Positions 16,521 to 25,151 of a DNA stretch of 41,786 nt are shown here, in pieces. Every line of letters starts with the position of its first letter. Positions within the stretch are counted from its first letter, which is position 1. A program made the translations under genes and the position numbers. Source of the DNA: Spirochaetota bacterium (lineage in GTDB: Bacteria; Spirochaetota; B62-G9; DRHN01); the NCBI GenBank assembly GCA_016934265.1, contig JAFGTF010000023.1:1-41786 (forward strand). The letters run 5' to 3'. The notes beneath the pieces were generated by a model that had not been told where the DNA came from, did not search any database, and saw only the letters and a program-made list of their open reading frames with translations.

Positions 16521-17180
16521 TTACCGATCTTCTGTCCTGTAATAGACATTTTTTTCGTTATATGATGGTATAATGAGTCCCTGCCTCGTGAGTGATACAA
16601 GGATTCTCTTGATTCTTCTTTCGGAGTAGTTCAACGCCTCCCGTATATCCGAAACGCCCAGTCGTTTGTTCTGATCGAACAGGTCGTGGATGATCTTTTC
16701 ATGTTTCCGTAGCGTCTTCCTGGCGCCTGCAGGGCCCCCGTCACCGCCCATGAAGTGGCGCAGGATTTTTTTCGTCGCGGGAAGGTTGACATCCGCAGCC
16801 CTGATGTAGGCGCTTGTTTCCTTTCCATCCCGTACGTAGTACGGTTTATTCGGCCCTTCCGATACCTCGATATATAATAAATCACGATCATTGAAGGTGA
16901 GTACCGACACTTTGATTACGGGTTTCGGAAGTACCAGCGGGACGGCCTTTTCGATGGTCGAAAGCTCGATCGCTCTGTTCGTGATACCTACCGGTACGCC
17001 GCTATCGTCGATGCCGACGAAAAGCGTGCCCCCCTTTGCATTGGCGAACGCACAAAGCGATCGCGCAAGGCTTTTCGGAGAGGGAAGGGTGACCTTGAAT
17101 TCCGTTTTGTATCCCTCGCCGAGCGCTATTATCTCCTCGAGTATATCACAAGGAATATCCCCCCTTGAGGCCCGTATCAT
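16521..17180 (-). CDS. AlbA_2/Schlafen-type regulator with winged helix
   Basis: Residues 10-130 fit the AlbA_2 (Schlafen-like, formerly divergent AAA-4) domain: GEGYKTEFK, LARSLCAFANAKGGTLFVGIDDSGVPVGI, and the IEVSEGPNKPYYV...AYIR segment. Residues 155-219 look like a winged helix-turn-helix (SDIREALNYSERRIKRILVSLTRQGLI). Such proteins are usually transcription regulators; some are linked to defence or nucleic-acid binding. It is the first gene of a three-gene minus-strand run. A strong promoter lies immediately before the ATG with no room for a ribosome site, so the mRNA may be leaderless. The 219-residue length is normal for a short form. Confidence 0.8.
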   Translation of the reverse strand: MIRASRGDIPCDILEEIIALGEGYKTEFKVTLPSPKSLARSLCAFANAKGGTLFVGIDDSGVPVGITNRAIELSTIEKAVPLVLPKPVIKVSVLTFNDRDLLYIEVSEGPNKPYYVRDGKETSAYIRAADVNLPATKKILRHFMGGDGGPAGARKTLRKHEKIIHDLFDQNKRLGVSDIREALNYSERRIKRILVSLTRQGLIIPSYNEKNVYYRTEDR

Positions 17181-17186
17181 GATTCA

Positions 17187-17215
17187 ATAATATGGCACAA
17201 TAAATACTGTGTCAA
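17187..17215 (-). promoter_or_regulatory. Strong sigma-70 promoter, possibly leaderless
   Basis: On the minus strand TTGACA (17215-17210) and TATTAT (17192-17187) are separated by exactly 17 bases, close to the ideal promoter. Transcription would start about 6-7 bases on, at 17180-17181, which is the A of the AlbA_2 gene's ATG or the base before it. Confidence 0.7.
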
Positions 17216-17538
17216 CCCTATTTGGATCCCGTAGGATCCCGTGGAGTCGGGAGGGTGAACCAGCGTAATTGAATCTATAATCGGATTTTAAAGGGAAAAG
17301 GGGCGTGTTCCAAACCATATGAAATAAACGATAGTACCAAATACCGTAATTTTATTATGATAACCGTTATCACGATTGCACGGCGGTACACGAAAAGACT
17401 ACGTCTAATCAACAGACATGCGTCTGGATGATGGAATTCTTATATCCGTATTCGGAAGATATAATCTCTTATAAGGCTTTTCTCGCCGGGATTCTTTGAA
17501 TACATTATGTAAAGGAACTTCCCACGAGGCATGGACTG
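17216..17538. other. Intergenic region with palindromic operator-like site
   Basis: There is no convincing gene here. A short direct repeat GGATCCCGT occurs twice in a row near 17224-17242. TGATAAC-C-GTTATCA (17358-17372) is a perfect 15-base palindrome of operator type. It lies between the divergent AlbA_2 regulator and the CcdA-like gene and could be bound by that or another regulator. No clear promoter for the CcdA-like gene was found. Confidence 0.45.
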
Positions 17539-18279
17539 ATGGATCGTAATCGGACACTTACGAAAGTCGTCGTAAATACGGTGTTTTTTATACTGGGTTT
17601 CACGGTGATCTTCGTGCTGCTCGGTGTGGGCGCCGGTACGGTCTCCCGGTTTCTGAACAGATACCGCACGCTCATCGCGATCGCGGGCGGGGCCGTCATC
17701 ATACTGCTTTCGGTACAGGTGATGGGATTTTTGAAGCTGCGCTGGCTGAACTATGAGAAACGGACGTCGCTCGCACGACGGCCGAGAGGTGTGTTCGGGG
17801 CGTTTGTGATAGGCATTACGTTCGCGGCCGCATGGACCCCCTGCATCGGCCCTATTCTGTCAAGCATTCTCATACTCGCCGCGACAAAAGAAACGGCGCT
17901 GAAGGGCGGTTTGCTCCTCGTTTCGTACTCTATCGGGCTCGGCCTCCCATTCTTGTTTTCCGCATTTGCGTTCAGCTACTTTGTGACGTTTTCGGACTGG
18001 ATGAAGAAACACCTCGGAACAGTCAAGTACGTCAGCGGCGGGCTCCTCCTCCTGCTCGGCTTGCTGCTTGTGCTCGGTCAGTTCCACAGGTTTTCCGCGG
18101 TATTCGGGTTTATACCGGAGATAACGGGGTTCGAATCGAACAACATCTCGAGCCTCGTCGCGTTTTTTGCGGGGGTAATCTCATTCATCTCCCCCTGCGT
18201 GCTGCCTTTGATTCCTTCATACCTCACCTTTATCACCGGCGTCTCCGTTATAGAGCAGGGGGATTACGCGGCCGTTTAG
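17539..18279 (+). CDS. CcdA/DsbD-family membrane protein, circularly permuted
   Basis: CcdA proteins pass electrons from cytoplasmic thioredoxin across the inner membrane using one cysteine in the first span (SPCVLPL) and one in the fourth (WTPCIGP). Here the 246-residue product begins at what is normally the second span (VVNTVFFILGFTVIFVLLG). It continues through WTPCIGPILSSIL (C102 at residues 99-111) and the usual C-terminal spans, and only then has the normal N terminus: LVAFFAGVISFISPCVLPLIP with C220. The stop follows soon after. All six spans are present in the order 2-3-4-5-6-1. An even number of spans allows the same topology. It may be a working permuted form, or the surviving middle of a tandem gene pair. 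There is no strong ribosome site. Confidence 0.8.
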   Translation: MDRNRTLTKVVVNTVFFILGFTVIFVLLGVGAGTVSRFLNRYRTLIAIAGGAVIILLSVQVMGFLKLRWLNYEKRTSLARRPRGVFGAFVIGITFAAAWTPCIGPILSSILILAATKETALKGGLLLVSYSIGLGLPFLFSAFAFSYFVTFSDWMKKHLGTVKYVSGGLLLLLGLLLVLGQFHRFSAVFGFIPEITGFESNNISSLVAFFAGVISFISPCVLPLIPSYLTFITGVSVIEQGDYAAV

Positions 18280-18376
18280 GTGTCGTAAGAAGAATTACTG
18301 TACCTGAGGATTGAAGTCCAGGCTGCCGGGTCTCGAGGAGTATGGCGGTTTATCGGCTTCCGTCTGCCTGAAGATG

Positions 18377-21280
18377 TTACCGTCCGCAGCAATACTTATA
18401 TTTCTTGCCGCTCCCGCAGGGGCAGGGATCGTTCCTGCCGACCTTTTCTGCGCTTATCACCTGAGTACGCACAGGCGAGGGTTGCCTTCCGCCCGAATCC
18501 GGCATGATCGGAGACCCGGCGGAAGGGGCGGGGGTGCCGGCGCCGGAAGGGGCTCCGGCTTCGAACTGTCCGTATTCCCTATGCTGGACTCGATTGATAT
18601 CCCAGATCTTTTTCTGTTCTGCCTTCGGCGCGATGTGCACCTTGAAGAGCCGTTTGACGATGTCGGAGTTGATGTTGTTCATGAGCTCGGAGAAGAGGTT
18701 GAACGACTGGAACTTGTATTCGACGAGCGGGTCCTTCTGCGCGTATGATTGGTATCCTATACCCTCTCTCAGCCCGTCCATCTCGTAGAGGTGCTCTTTC
18801 CAACGCATGTCTATCGCCTGGAGCGCGAGAAACCTCGCCACTTTGGGCATTATCTCGCTCCCGAGCTCCTGTTTTTTCTCCTCGATCTTCGAGTCGATGA
18901 TCGTTTCTATTTTCGTTTGAAGCGCGTCGCGCGTGAGGCCGTCGGCGCCGCTTTCGATATCGACGGAGGAGTTGAGGATTTCTGAGAGGAAGTCGGATAC
19001 GAGTACCAGGCCGTCGCCCGAGATACCGCTTCTCGGCAGATCCAGCTCATCGAGCTTCTGTGAGACGAGCTCCAATGCGATCTCTTTTATTTTGCCTTCG
19101 ATATCCTCACTCTCGATAAAACCATCCCGGCGTGAGTATATATATCCGCGCTGGTCGTTCATCACGTTATCGTACTCGAGGAGATGTTTCCGAATCTCGA
19201 AGTTCCTGTTCTCGACTTTTTTCTGGGCGCTCGTGATCGCCTTGGAAACTAGTGGAGAGTCGATGTTCTGGCCCTCTTCCATTCCCATACGGAGCATTAT
19301 ATTCGATATCTTGTCGGAACCGAACAGGCGCATGAGGTCGTCCTCCAGGGACATATAAAACCTCGACGATCCCGGGTCCCCCTGACGGCCCGAGCGTCCC
19401 CTCAGCTGATTATCGATCCTACGGGCCTCATGACGCTCGGTGCCGAGCACGTGGAGCCCTCCGAGATCGATTACTCCCTCACCGAGCTTGATGTCGGTTC
19501 CGCGTCCCGCCATGTTCGTTGCTATGGTGACGGCCCCCGGTTCGCCCGCCTTTGCGATGATCTGCGCCTCCTTCTCGTGGTATCGGGCGTTGAGCACTTC
19601 GTGCGGTATGCCCCGTTTCTTCAGAATCTTTCCTAAAAGCTCCGATTTTTCGACGGACACGGTGCCGACTAAAATCGGCTGTCCCTTTTCATGAAGCTTT
19701 TCTATCTCGTCGGCGATCGCCTTCCACTTCTCCTTTGCGGTCCTGTATATCCTGTCAGGATGATCGATTCGGATCACCGACTCGTTCGTGGGTATGACCG
19801 CAACATCGAGCTTATAGATGTTATTGAACTCCTCCGCCTCCGTGTCAGCCGTTCCGGTCATGCCGGCAAGCTTTTCATACAGCCGGAAGTAGTTCTGTAT
19901 GGTTATTGTCGCAAGTGTCTGGGTGTCTCGCTGGATGGATACGCCCTCTTTGGCTTCTATCGCCTGATGAAGCCCCTCGCTGTACCGTCTCCCGGGCATG
20001 AGCCTGCCGGTGAACTCGTCCACTATGACGACACGGCCGTCCTGGATTACATACTCCACGTCTTTCTCGTACAGGGCGTAGGCCCTAAGAAGCTGGTTCA
20101 CGATATGCAGCCGCTCGCTCATCTGGAGGTATTCCTCCTCGAGCCGCGCTTTTTCTTTCAGTTTTTCTTCTCGCGACATGTCGAGATCATCTATCTCAGC
20201 GATGCGATCGGTATAATCCTGAAGGATGAGCTTTTCCGGGCTCTGGGGTGCCAGCGCCGTTCTGCCCCGTTCGGTGAGCGTTACCGAATGTCCCCGTTCC
20301 TCGATGACGAAGTAGAGCTCCTCCTCGACATCGGAGAGACTCTTAGACTGCGTGTACAGAAACTCAGTTCGCTGGATGAGCTTGATATTCTCGGGGTTTT
20401 CCTTAAGCTTGAGCAGCCGCTTGTTTTTCGGGTCGCCCTTCTCGGCCTGGAGCAACCGCCTTCCGCCATCTTCGGTGTTGGATTTTTCTAGGAACTCCTC
20501 CGCTTCCTTCAGGTATTTGTTGACGATCGACTTCTGCCGGCTTACGAGGTTCGCTATCTTCGGGTTCAGCTGGTAAAACAGGTCCGATGCGGATCCTGCC
20601 GGCCCGGAGATGATGAGCGGCGTACGCGCCTCGTCTATGAGGACGCTGTCCACCTCATCGACAATGGCATAGTGATAACCGGTTTGCACTCTCAAGGAGG
20701 GGTCTTCCGCCATATTGTCCCTGAGGTAGTCGAACCCGAATTCGTTGTTCGTTCCGTAGGTGATATCCGCCGTATACGCCTCTTTTCTTTCCTCGAAGGG
20801 CATATCGTGATACAGATACCGCACCGTAAGCCCCAAAAACTTATAGATGGGCCCCATCCAGAGTGCATCCCGCTTTGCGAGGTAGTCGTTGACGGTGACG
20901 AGATGTGCCCCTTTGCCCTCGAGCGCGATGAGGTATAACGGCAGAGTGGCGACGAGGGTCTTGCCCTCGCCGGTCTTCATCTCGGCGATCCTGCCCCTGA
21001 AGAGAACCAATCCACCCATAAGCTGTACGTCGAAGTGGCGCATGCCGATCGTACGCTTCGCCGTTTCGCGTACTACCGCGAAAGCCTCGATAAGAAGATC
21101 TTCGAGCGTCTCACCATTCTGCAAACGGTTCTTGAACTCAGCCGTTTTGGCATTGAGCTTCTCATCGGATAAGGATTGGATTTCCTGCTCGAGGCTGTTA
21201 ATTTTCTCTGCGTACGGCCGTAAGGCTTTGAGGTCCCGGTCATACTTACTGCCGAATAGCTTGACAATCGGGTTCGCCAT
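18377..21280 (-). CDS. secA: Preprotein translocase ATPase SecA
   Basis: SecA drives unfolded preproteins through SecYEG. The 967-residue product has the Walker A segment MKTGEGKTLVA (GEGKT at 104-108), DEVD at 208-211, TMAGRGTDIKLG-type motif (TNMAGRGTDIKLGEG), and the DNQLRGRSGRQGDPGSS block. The C terminus ends in the zinc-binding SEC-C tail (CPCGSGKKYKYCC, cysteines 953, 955, 964 and 965), which binds SecB or ribosomes. It is about 65 residues longer than the E. coli protein. The extra charged, coiled-coil-like sequence lies at about 230-400 within the first nucleotide-binding half, as in several spirochaetes and other phyla. No good ribosome site precedes the ATG. It stands alone, convergent with the CcdA-like gene. 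Confidence 0.96.
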   Translation of the reverse strand: MANPIVKLFGSKYDRDLKALRPYAEKINSLEQEIQSLSDEKLNAKTAEFKNRLQNGETLEDLLIEAFAVVRETAKRTIGMRHFDVQLMGGLVLFRGRIAEMKTGEGKTLVATLPLYLIALEGKGAHLVTVNDYLAKRDALWMGPIYKFLGLTVRYLYHDMPFEERKEAYTADITYGTNNEFGFDYLRDNMAEDPSLRVQTGYHYAIVDEVDSVLIDEARTPLIISGPAGSASDLFYQLNPKIANLVSRQKSIVNKYLKEAEEFLEKSNTEDGGRRLLQAEKGDPKNKRLLKLKENPENIKLIQRTEFLYTQSKSLSDVEEELYFVIEERGHSVTLTERGRTALAPQSPEKLILQDYTDRIAEIDDLDMSREEKLKEKARLEEEYLQMSERLHIVNQLLRAYALYEKDVEYVIQDGRVVIVDEFTGRLMPGRRYSEGLHQAIEAKEGVSIQRDTQTLATITIQNYFRLYEKLAGMTGTADTEAEEFNNIYKLDVAVIPTNESVIRIDHPDRIYRTAKEKWKAIADEIEKLHEKGQPILVGTVSVEKSELLGKILKKRGIPHEVLNARYHEKEAQIIAKAGEPGAVTIATNMAGRGTDIKLGEGVIDLGGLHVLGTERHEARRIDNQLRGRSGRQGDPGSSRFYMSLEDDLMRLFGSDKISNIMLRMGMEEGQNIDSPLVSKAITSAQKKVENRNFEIRKHLLEYDNVMNDQRGYIYSRRDGFIESEDIEGKIKEIALELVSQKLDELDLPRSGISGDGLVLVSDFLSEILNSSVDIESGADGLTRDALQTKIETIIDSKIEEKKQELGSEIMPKVARFLALQAIDMRWKEHLYEMDGLREGIGYQSYAQKDPLVEYKFQSFNLFSELMNNINSDIVKRLFKVHIAPKAEQKKIWDINRVQHREYGQFEAGAPSGAGTPAPSAGSPIMPDSGGRQPSPVRTQVISAEKVGRNDPCPCGSGKKYKYCCGR

Positions 21281-21370
21281 GTTGGAAATGTAACAACTCG
21301 ATTGTATAAAATCAATGCAATTTACTATCGCCGGAAAAGAGGTTATTTTAAGGCTACGGGAGAAGACAGC

Positions 21371-22735
21371 GTGAATCCGAAAGTGGTTATAGTATCCGGT
21401 TGCCTCCTATCACTGGTGATTTTTATCCTGTTCGGCTGTGGGGGGGGCGGAATAAGCGAACTCAAAAAGGAACGGCTTTTCTCCATACAGATCGGGGGGG
21501 GAGAGGAGCAGATCGGTGTCGTGCGCGAGGAAAGCGGCAGGTTCCACGGCCCGAGCATGCTCATTTTCAAGAACGGTTTTTTCTACCTCGTTGATTCGGT
21601 AAACCAGAAAATCCTCAAGATTACCACGCCCGGAGACGTAATACTGACGCTTTCGAAGGGCGAGAACGATGGGGGCGTCGACGAGAACGTCCTCAGGACC
21701 AAACAGCGTACCTTTTACGAACTCAACGAGATAGGACAGATCGCGGTGGACAACGAGAACTGTATTTGGGTTGAGGACAAGTTCCTCGAAGAGGCGCCGG
21801 AAAAGGAAGAGATAGACCTCTTCTCGTCGGAAGACATCGCGGAAGAGGGGGCAGAAGAGCTTTTTAAGTCGTACATCCTGAAGTTCGACCGTCTCGGCAG
21901 ATACGTGATGCGGATCGGCATGGGGGGGAGGGATACGGAGCCGTTCTATTATATATATAAGATGGCGGTCGACAGAGACGGCAATCTGACGGTGCTTACG
22001 GCCGACGACGAATGGAAAATGTGGAATGTATACCGATTCGATACGGAGGGTACCCTGCTCGAAGTATATTCTCTGTCCGACGACGATATTACACATAACA
22101 TACGGGTGGGGGAGGGGCAGGAGTATTTCGTGATGGGCCTCTATCCGGCATGCAACGAGGACCACCTGCTCTTCTGGGTTTCGCTGTACGAGACGCGATG
22201 GGATACGAAGAAGATCAAGAGGGAGGAAGACCTCTGGGGCGAGGAGATAGAGATTGAAAACCTCGATGATGTCGTAAAGGAGGAAGAAAAGAGGAAAAAC
22301 GGGTATGTGCGGGATCTTCTATTCTACAAGCTTTTCTATTACGACATGGGCAGGAAGACGGTAACGAGGACCTATGCCTGGGAGAACAGACTCGAGACGA
22401 ACCCCGGTCCGACTACCGAATTTTTCGGAATAGATGCGGAGACGAACGGGTTTTTATGGAAATACGTCAATAATTCCAAGTCGATTGTCACCATCTTCAG
22501 GCCGAACGGTTCTGTCATCGCACGCAGGAGCTTCGTATTTGAAGACGACGGCATCTGGACGAACGTCCACGTCGATGAAGACGGCTCCGTATCCGCCATC
22601 AAAATAGACAGGGAGGCCGTTCATTTCTATCGATGGAGGAGCGACAAGCTTATCACCCCCGGCAGGGAAGAGAAGCTCACGGTGAAGGAGTTCGTGCAGG
22701 AGAAGATCGAGGAGTTCAGGAATGCCAACCGGTAG
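21371..22735 (+). CDS. Lipoprotein, LIC_12708-like
   Basis: The 454-residue product starts with a lipoprotein signal (NPKVVIVSGCLLSLVIFILFGC), with the lipidated Cys in LFGC. GTG 21371 is chosen because GGAG at 21359-21362 sits eight bases upstream; codons before it would put a charged segment in front of the signal. The rest shows repeated beta-propeller-like stretches such as GFFYLVDSVNQKILKI and YIYKMAVDRDGNLTVL, with one highly acidic region near 145-170. The start resembles proteins I know as the LIC_12708 family in Leptospira and Treponema; function unknown. The gene carries two G8 runs (21440-21447 and 21494-21501) and a G7 run near 21922. Confidence 0.72.
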   Translation: MNPKVVIVSGCLLSLVIFILFGCGGGGISELKKERLFSIQIGGGEEQIGVVREESGRFHGPSMLIFKNGFFYLVDSVNQKILKITTPGDVILTLSKGENDGGVDENVLRTKQRTFYELNEIGQIAVDNENCIWVEDKFLEEAPEKEEIDLFSSEDIAEEGAEELFKSYILKFDRLGRYVMRIGMGGRDTEPFYYIYKMAVDRDGNLTVLTADDEWKMWNVYRFDTEGTLLEVYSLSDDDITHNIRVGEGQEYFVMGLYPACNEDHLLFWVSLYETRWDTKKIKREEDLWGEEIEIENLDDVVKEEEKRKNGYVRDLLFYKLFYYDMGRKTVTRTYAWENRLETNPGPTTEFFGIDAETNGFLWKYVNNSKSIVTIFRPNGSVIARRSFVFEDDGIWTNVHVDEDGSVSAIKIDREAVHFYRWRSDKLITPGREEKLTVKEFVQEKIEEFRNANR

Positions 22736-22807
22736 CGTGCGTACGCGATAGCCCCCTCCCGGTATCGTGCGCCTCTTTATTGGTATGATCGTCATGAGGG
22801 GTGGCTG

Positions 22808-23353
22808 ATGGAAGGAAATGAGGGAAAAACTGCTCCTGAAGAAGAGGTGCGGTTCCACTACGACAGGGCACGAAGGCTCGGAAGGATCCACCGGGACCTG
22901 TATCCCAACCGGTCGAGACGCAGGTGGATACGCAATAAACGCACGCGAAATATGCTGGTCATCCTTTTAGATCTTATAATCATTGCGGGAGTGTTCTATT
23001 TCGCCAGCAGGCCGGCGAACGTATTCCTGAAAAAAACCGAAGGGGCCGCCGAATACGAGCTCAACGTGACCGGCATCCGGGGGAAAAAGGTTCTCATCGG
23101 GTTTACCGTTCGGAATGCGGGAGATTCCACACTCGAGCTTCCACTCAACGTTCCCGTGAGGATAACGCTGTCGCACGACGAGGCGCAACCAGTAGTTATC
23201 GAAGAGTATTTCGAACAGAACGACCCGCTCGATCGGGGAGAATCAAGCTCCGTTGTCATACTGCTGGATGAGGATGCGCTGCCGGGTTCGGCGACACTCG
23301 AACTGTTCTTCGGCGGCGAGAAGCCACTGTTTTCCAAACGGGTGCGTTTTTAG
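22808..23353 (+). CDS. Single-span membrane protein of unknown function
   Basis: The 181-residue product has a charged cytoplasmic N terminus with the phrase FHYDRARRL, a basic stretch RSRRRWIRNKRTRN, one membrane span at about residues 49-66, and an external domain of about 110 residues that looks beta-rich and immunoglobulin-like (VLIGFTVRNAGDSTLELPL). I recall similar spirochaete proteins that start with 'FYYxREERL', but cannot name a function. GAGGGG before the ATG is the ribosome site. It follows the lipoprotein gene by 72 bases and may be in its transcript. Confidence 0.65.
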   Translation: MEGNEGKTAPEEEVRFHYDRARRLGRIHRDLYPNRSRRRWIRNKRTRNMLVILLDLIIIAGVFYFASRPANVFLKKTEGAAEYELNVTGIRGKKVLIGFTVRNAGDSTLELPLNVPVRITLSHDEAQPVVIEEYFEQNDPLDRGESSSVVILLDEDALPGSATLELFFGGEKPLFSKRVRF

Positions 23354-23803
23354 CGTCCGGATGTATCATGACGACCGCCGTCCGTCGATAGAATCGATCC
23401 CTGTTCGTATTCTGCCGGCCGGAAGGCGGTTGTTTAAATGAATGGGTGATGGTTGCACACGAATACGAAACTGTAATATAAAAGTATGAAGTCAAAGAGT
23501 GCGGTTATCTGACTGTTTTTCACCATGTGATACTTTGTTTGCTTTATCGTTTGGAGGAATAATTCCGTGTCACATATGCGGTTTCCGAAAATATGACTTC
23601 GGTTGCGAACAATAAATAGTTGGTATCGATCTCGTATACGCTGTCGCGTCACAAGTGCATCTTTTAGTATGCGGCTGTACCGGTGATACCGACTACTTTG
23701 ATGGAACCGGACGAGGGTAGGGGGACTGCATAACTTTTTCTTGTTCATTCATCCGTTTGTTTGTACTATAAGAAATATTTTCATAGCATCAAGGAGAAGA
23801 ACG
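23354..23803. other. AT-rich intergenic region before pfp
   Basis: I find no gene, tRNA or strong repeat in this 450-bp gap. A weak promoter-like pair TTGTTC (about 23742) and TACTAT (17 bases further) lies 35-60 bases before the pfp start, and AAGGAGAAG (23791-23799) is the pfp ribosome site. Confidence 0.4.
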
Positions 23804-25093
23804 ATGGGGGGTGTGAAGGGAAACGCGGTAATAGGGCAATCGGGAGGTCCGACAGCGGTTATAAACAGGAGCTTTATCGGCGCGATCCTCGAGGCGAGAA
23901 AACATGAGGAAATCCTGGATTTCTACGGCGCTCGTCACGGTATACAGGGAATGCTGAACAACGAGTATGTGAGCCTGTTCGAGCAGCCGGACTTCGTACT
24001 GAGACAGATCGCCCAGACACCTGCGGCCGCGCTCGGCTCTGTACGGCATAAGCCCACGAAAGAGGAGTCCAAGAAAATTTTCGACAGCTTCAAGAAGATG
24101 AATGTCCGCTATTTCTTCTACATAGGCGGAAACGATTCCGCGGAAACCGCGTACATCATCAACAGTTTCGCAGCTGACGAGGGCTATGATCTCCGTGTCG
24201 TTCATATCCCGAAAACCATCGACAACGACCTTCTCGTTACCGATCACTGTCCCGGCTTCGGGAGCGCCGCCCGTTTCGTGGCATCCGTCTTTATAGGCGA
24301 CAACCAGGACAACAGGGCATTGAAGGGAGTTAAGATCAATGTCGTAATGGGACGAAACGCCGGGTTCCTTACCGCGGCGAGCCTTCTAGCTAAGCAGTAC
24401 CCGAAAGACGGACCGCACCTCGTATATATTCCGGAGCTCCCGTTCGACCTCGACCGCTTCTTAGAGGACGTCGACAGGACATATAAGGAGCATGGGAGGG
24501 CGCTCATCTCCGTATCGGAAGGGATAAACAGGCAGGGGATATACAACATCAAGGAGGGTGAAAAACCCGAGCACGTATCCACCTGGCTGGGTTCGATGGT
24601 ATCGCTCAACCTTCCCGAGAAGTACATGCCGACCGGCTCCAAAAAAACGGTGGAGGTGGATTCTCACGGAAACGTGAGCCTGAGCGGCTCGTCGATGATG
24701 GGAGACATCCTCGCGACAATTGTCAAGAGCTCCCTCGAAATAAGCCGTGTTCGGGCGGACACGCTCGGATATCCGCAGCGCTCGTTTCCGCTCGCGATAT
24801 CGGAAAGCGACGCAGCCGAAGCCTACCAGGTCGGCGTCGATGCCGTTATCGCGGCTACCAGGCCGACCTTCGACGAGGGGAGCATCGCCCTCAGGCGCAT
24901 CGAAGACGACGGGGGATACAGAATCGAGACCTTCATAACGCCTCTGCAGAGCGTTCAGCGACATACGAAGAGTTTTCCGAAAGAGTGGATCACGGCTGAC
25001 GGGAAGATAGACGAACGGAAGTTCGGCGAGTACCTCTCTCCTCTCGTAGGAGAGCTCCCGATGGCGGGAAGGTTTGTAAGGGCCATATTCTGA
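23804..25093 (+). CDS. pfp: Diphosphate-fructose-6-phosphate 1-phosphotransferase (PPi-PFK)
   Basis: The enzyme phosphorylates fructose-6-phosphate, probably with pyrophosphate, and is a reversible glycolytic step. The 429-residue product has GQSGGPTAVINRS at the start, GGNDS (108-112), PKTIDNDL (136-143) and MGRNAGFLTA. In the ATP enzymes the middle motifs read GGDGS and PGTIDND; the D111 and K137 seen here are the changes that exclude ATP and favour pyrophosphate. ATG 23804 has a good ribosome site (AAGGAGAAG). The frame is open 21 codons upstream, but those residues are outside the family. Spirochaetes commonly use PPi-PFK. Confidence 0.9.
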   Translation: MGGVKGNAVIGQSGGPTAVINRSFIGAILEARKHEEILDFYGARHGIQGMLNNEYVSLFEQPDFVLRQIAQTPAAALGSVRHKPTKEESKKIFDSFKKMNVRYFFYIGGNDSAETAYIINSFAADEGYDLRVVHIPKTIDNDLLVTDHCPGFGSAARFVASVFIGDNQDNRALKGVKINVVMGRNAGFLTAASLLAKQYPKDGPHLVYIPELPFDLDRFLEDVDRTYKEHGRALISVSEGINRQGIYNIKEGEKPEHVSTWLGSMVSLNLPEKYMPTGSKKTVEVDSHGNVSLSGSSMMGDILATIVKSSLEISRVRADTLGYPQRSFPLAISESDAAEAYQVGVDAVIAATRPTFDEGSIALRRIEDDGGYRIETFITPLQSVQRHTKSFPKEWITADGKIDERKFGEYLSPLVGELPMAGRFVRAIF

Positions 25094-25151
25094 AGATACC
25101 ACACGTATCACTCCATACCGCTGCGGTGGAATTCATGACTGCACCTAATAT

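Noticed and set aside
18110..18150. GGGGTTCGAATC resembling a tRNA T-loop within the CcdA-like gene
   Set aside because: It is explained by coding sequence (TGFESN), and no D-arm or acceptor lies at the right distance.
23741..23803. N-terminal extension of the pfp frame
   Set aside because: The extra 21 residues are outside the family, and a good ribosome site precedes ATG 23804.
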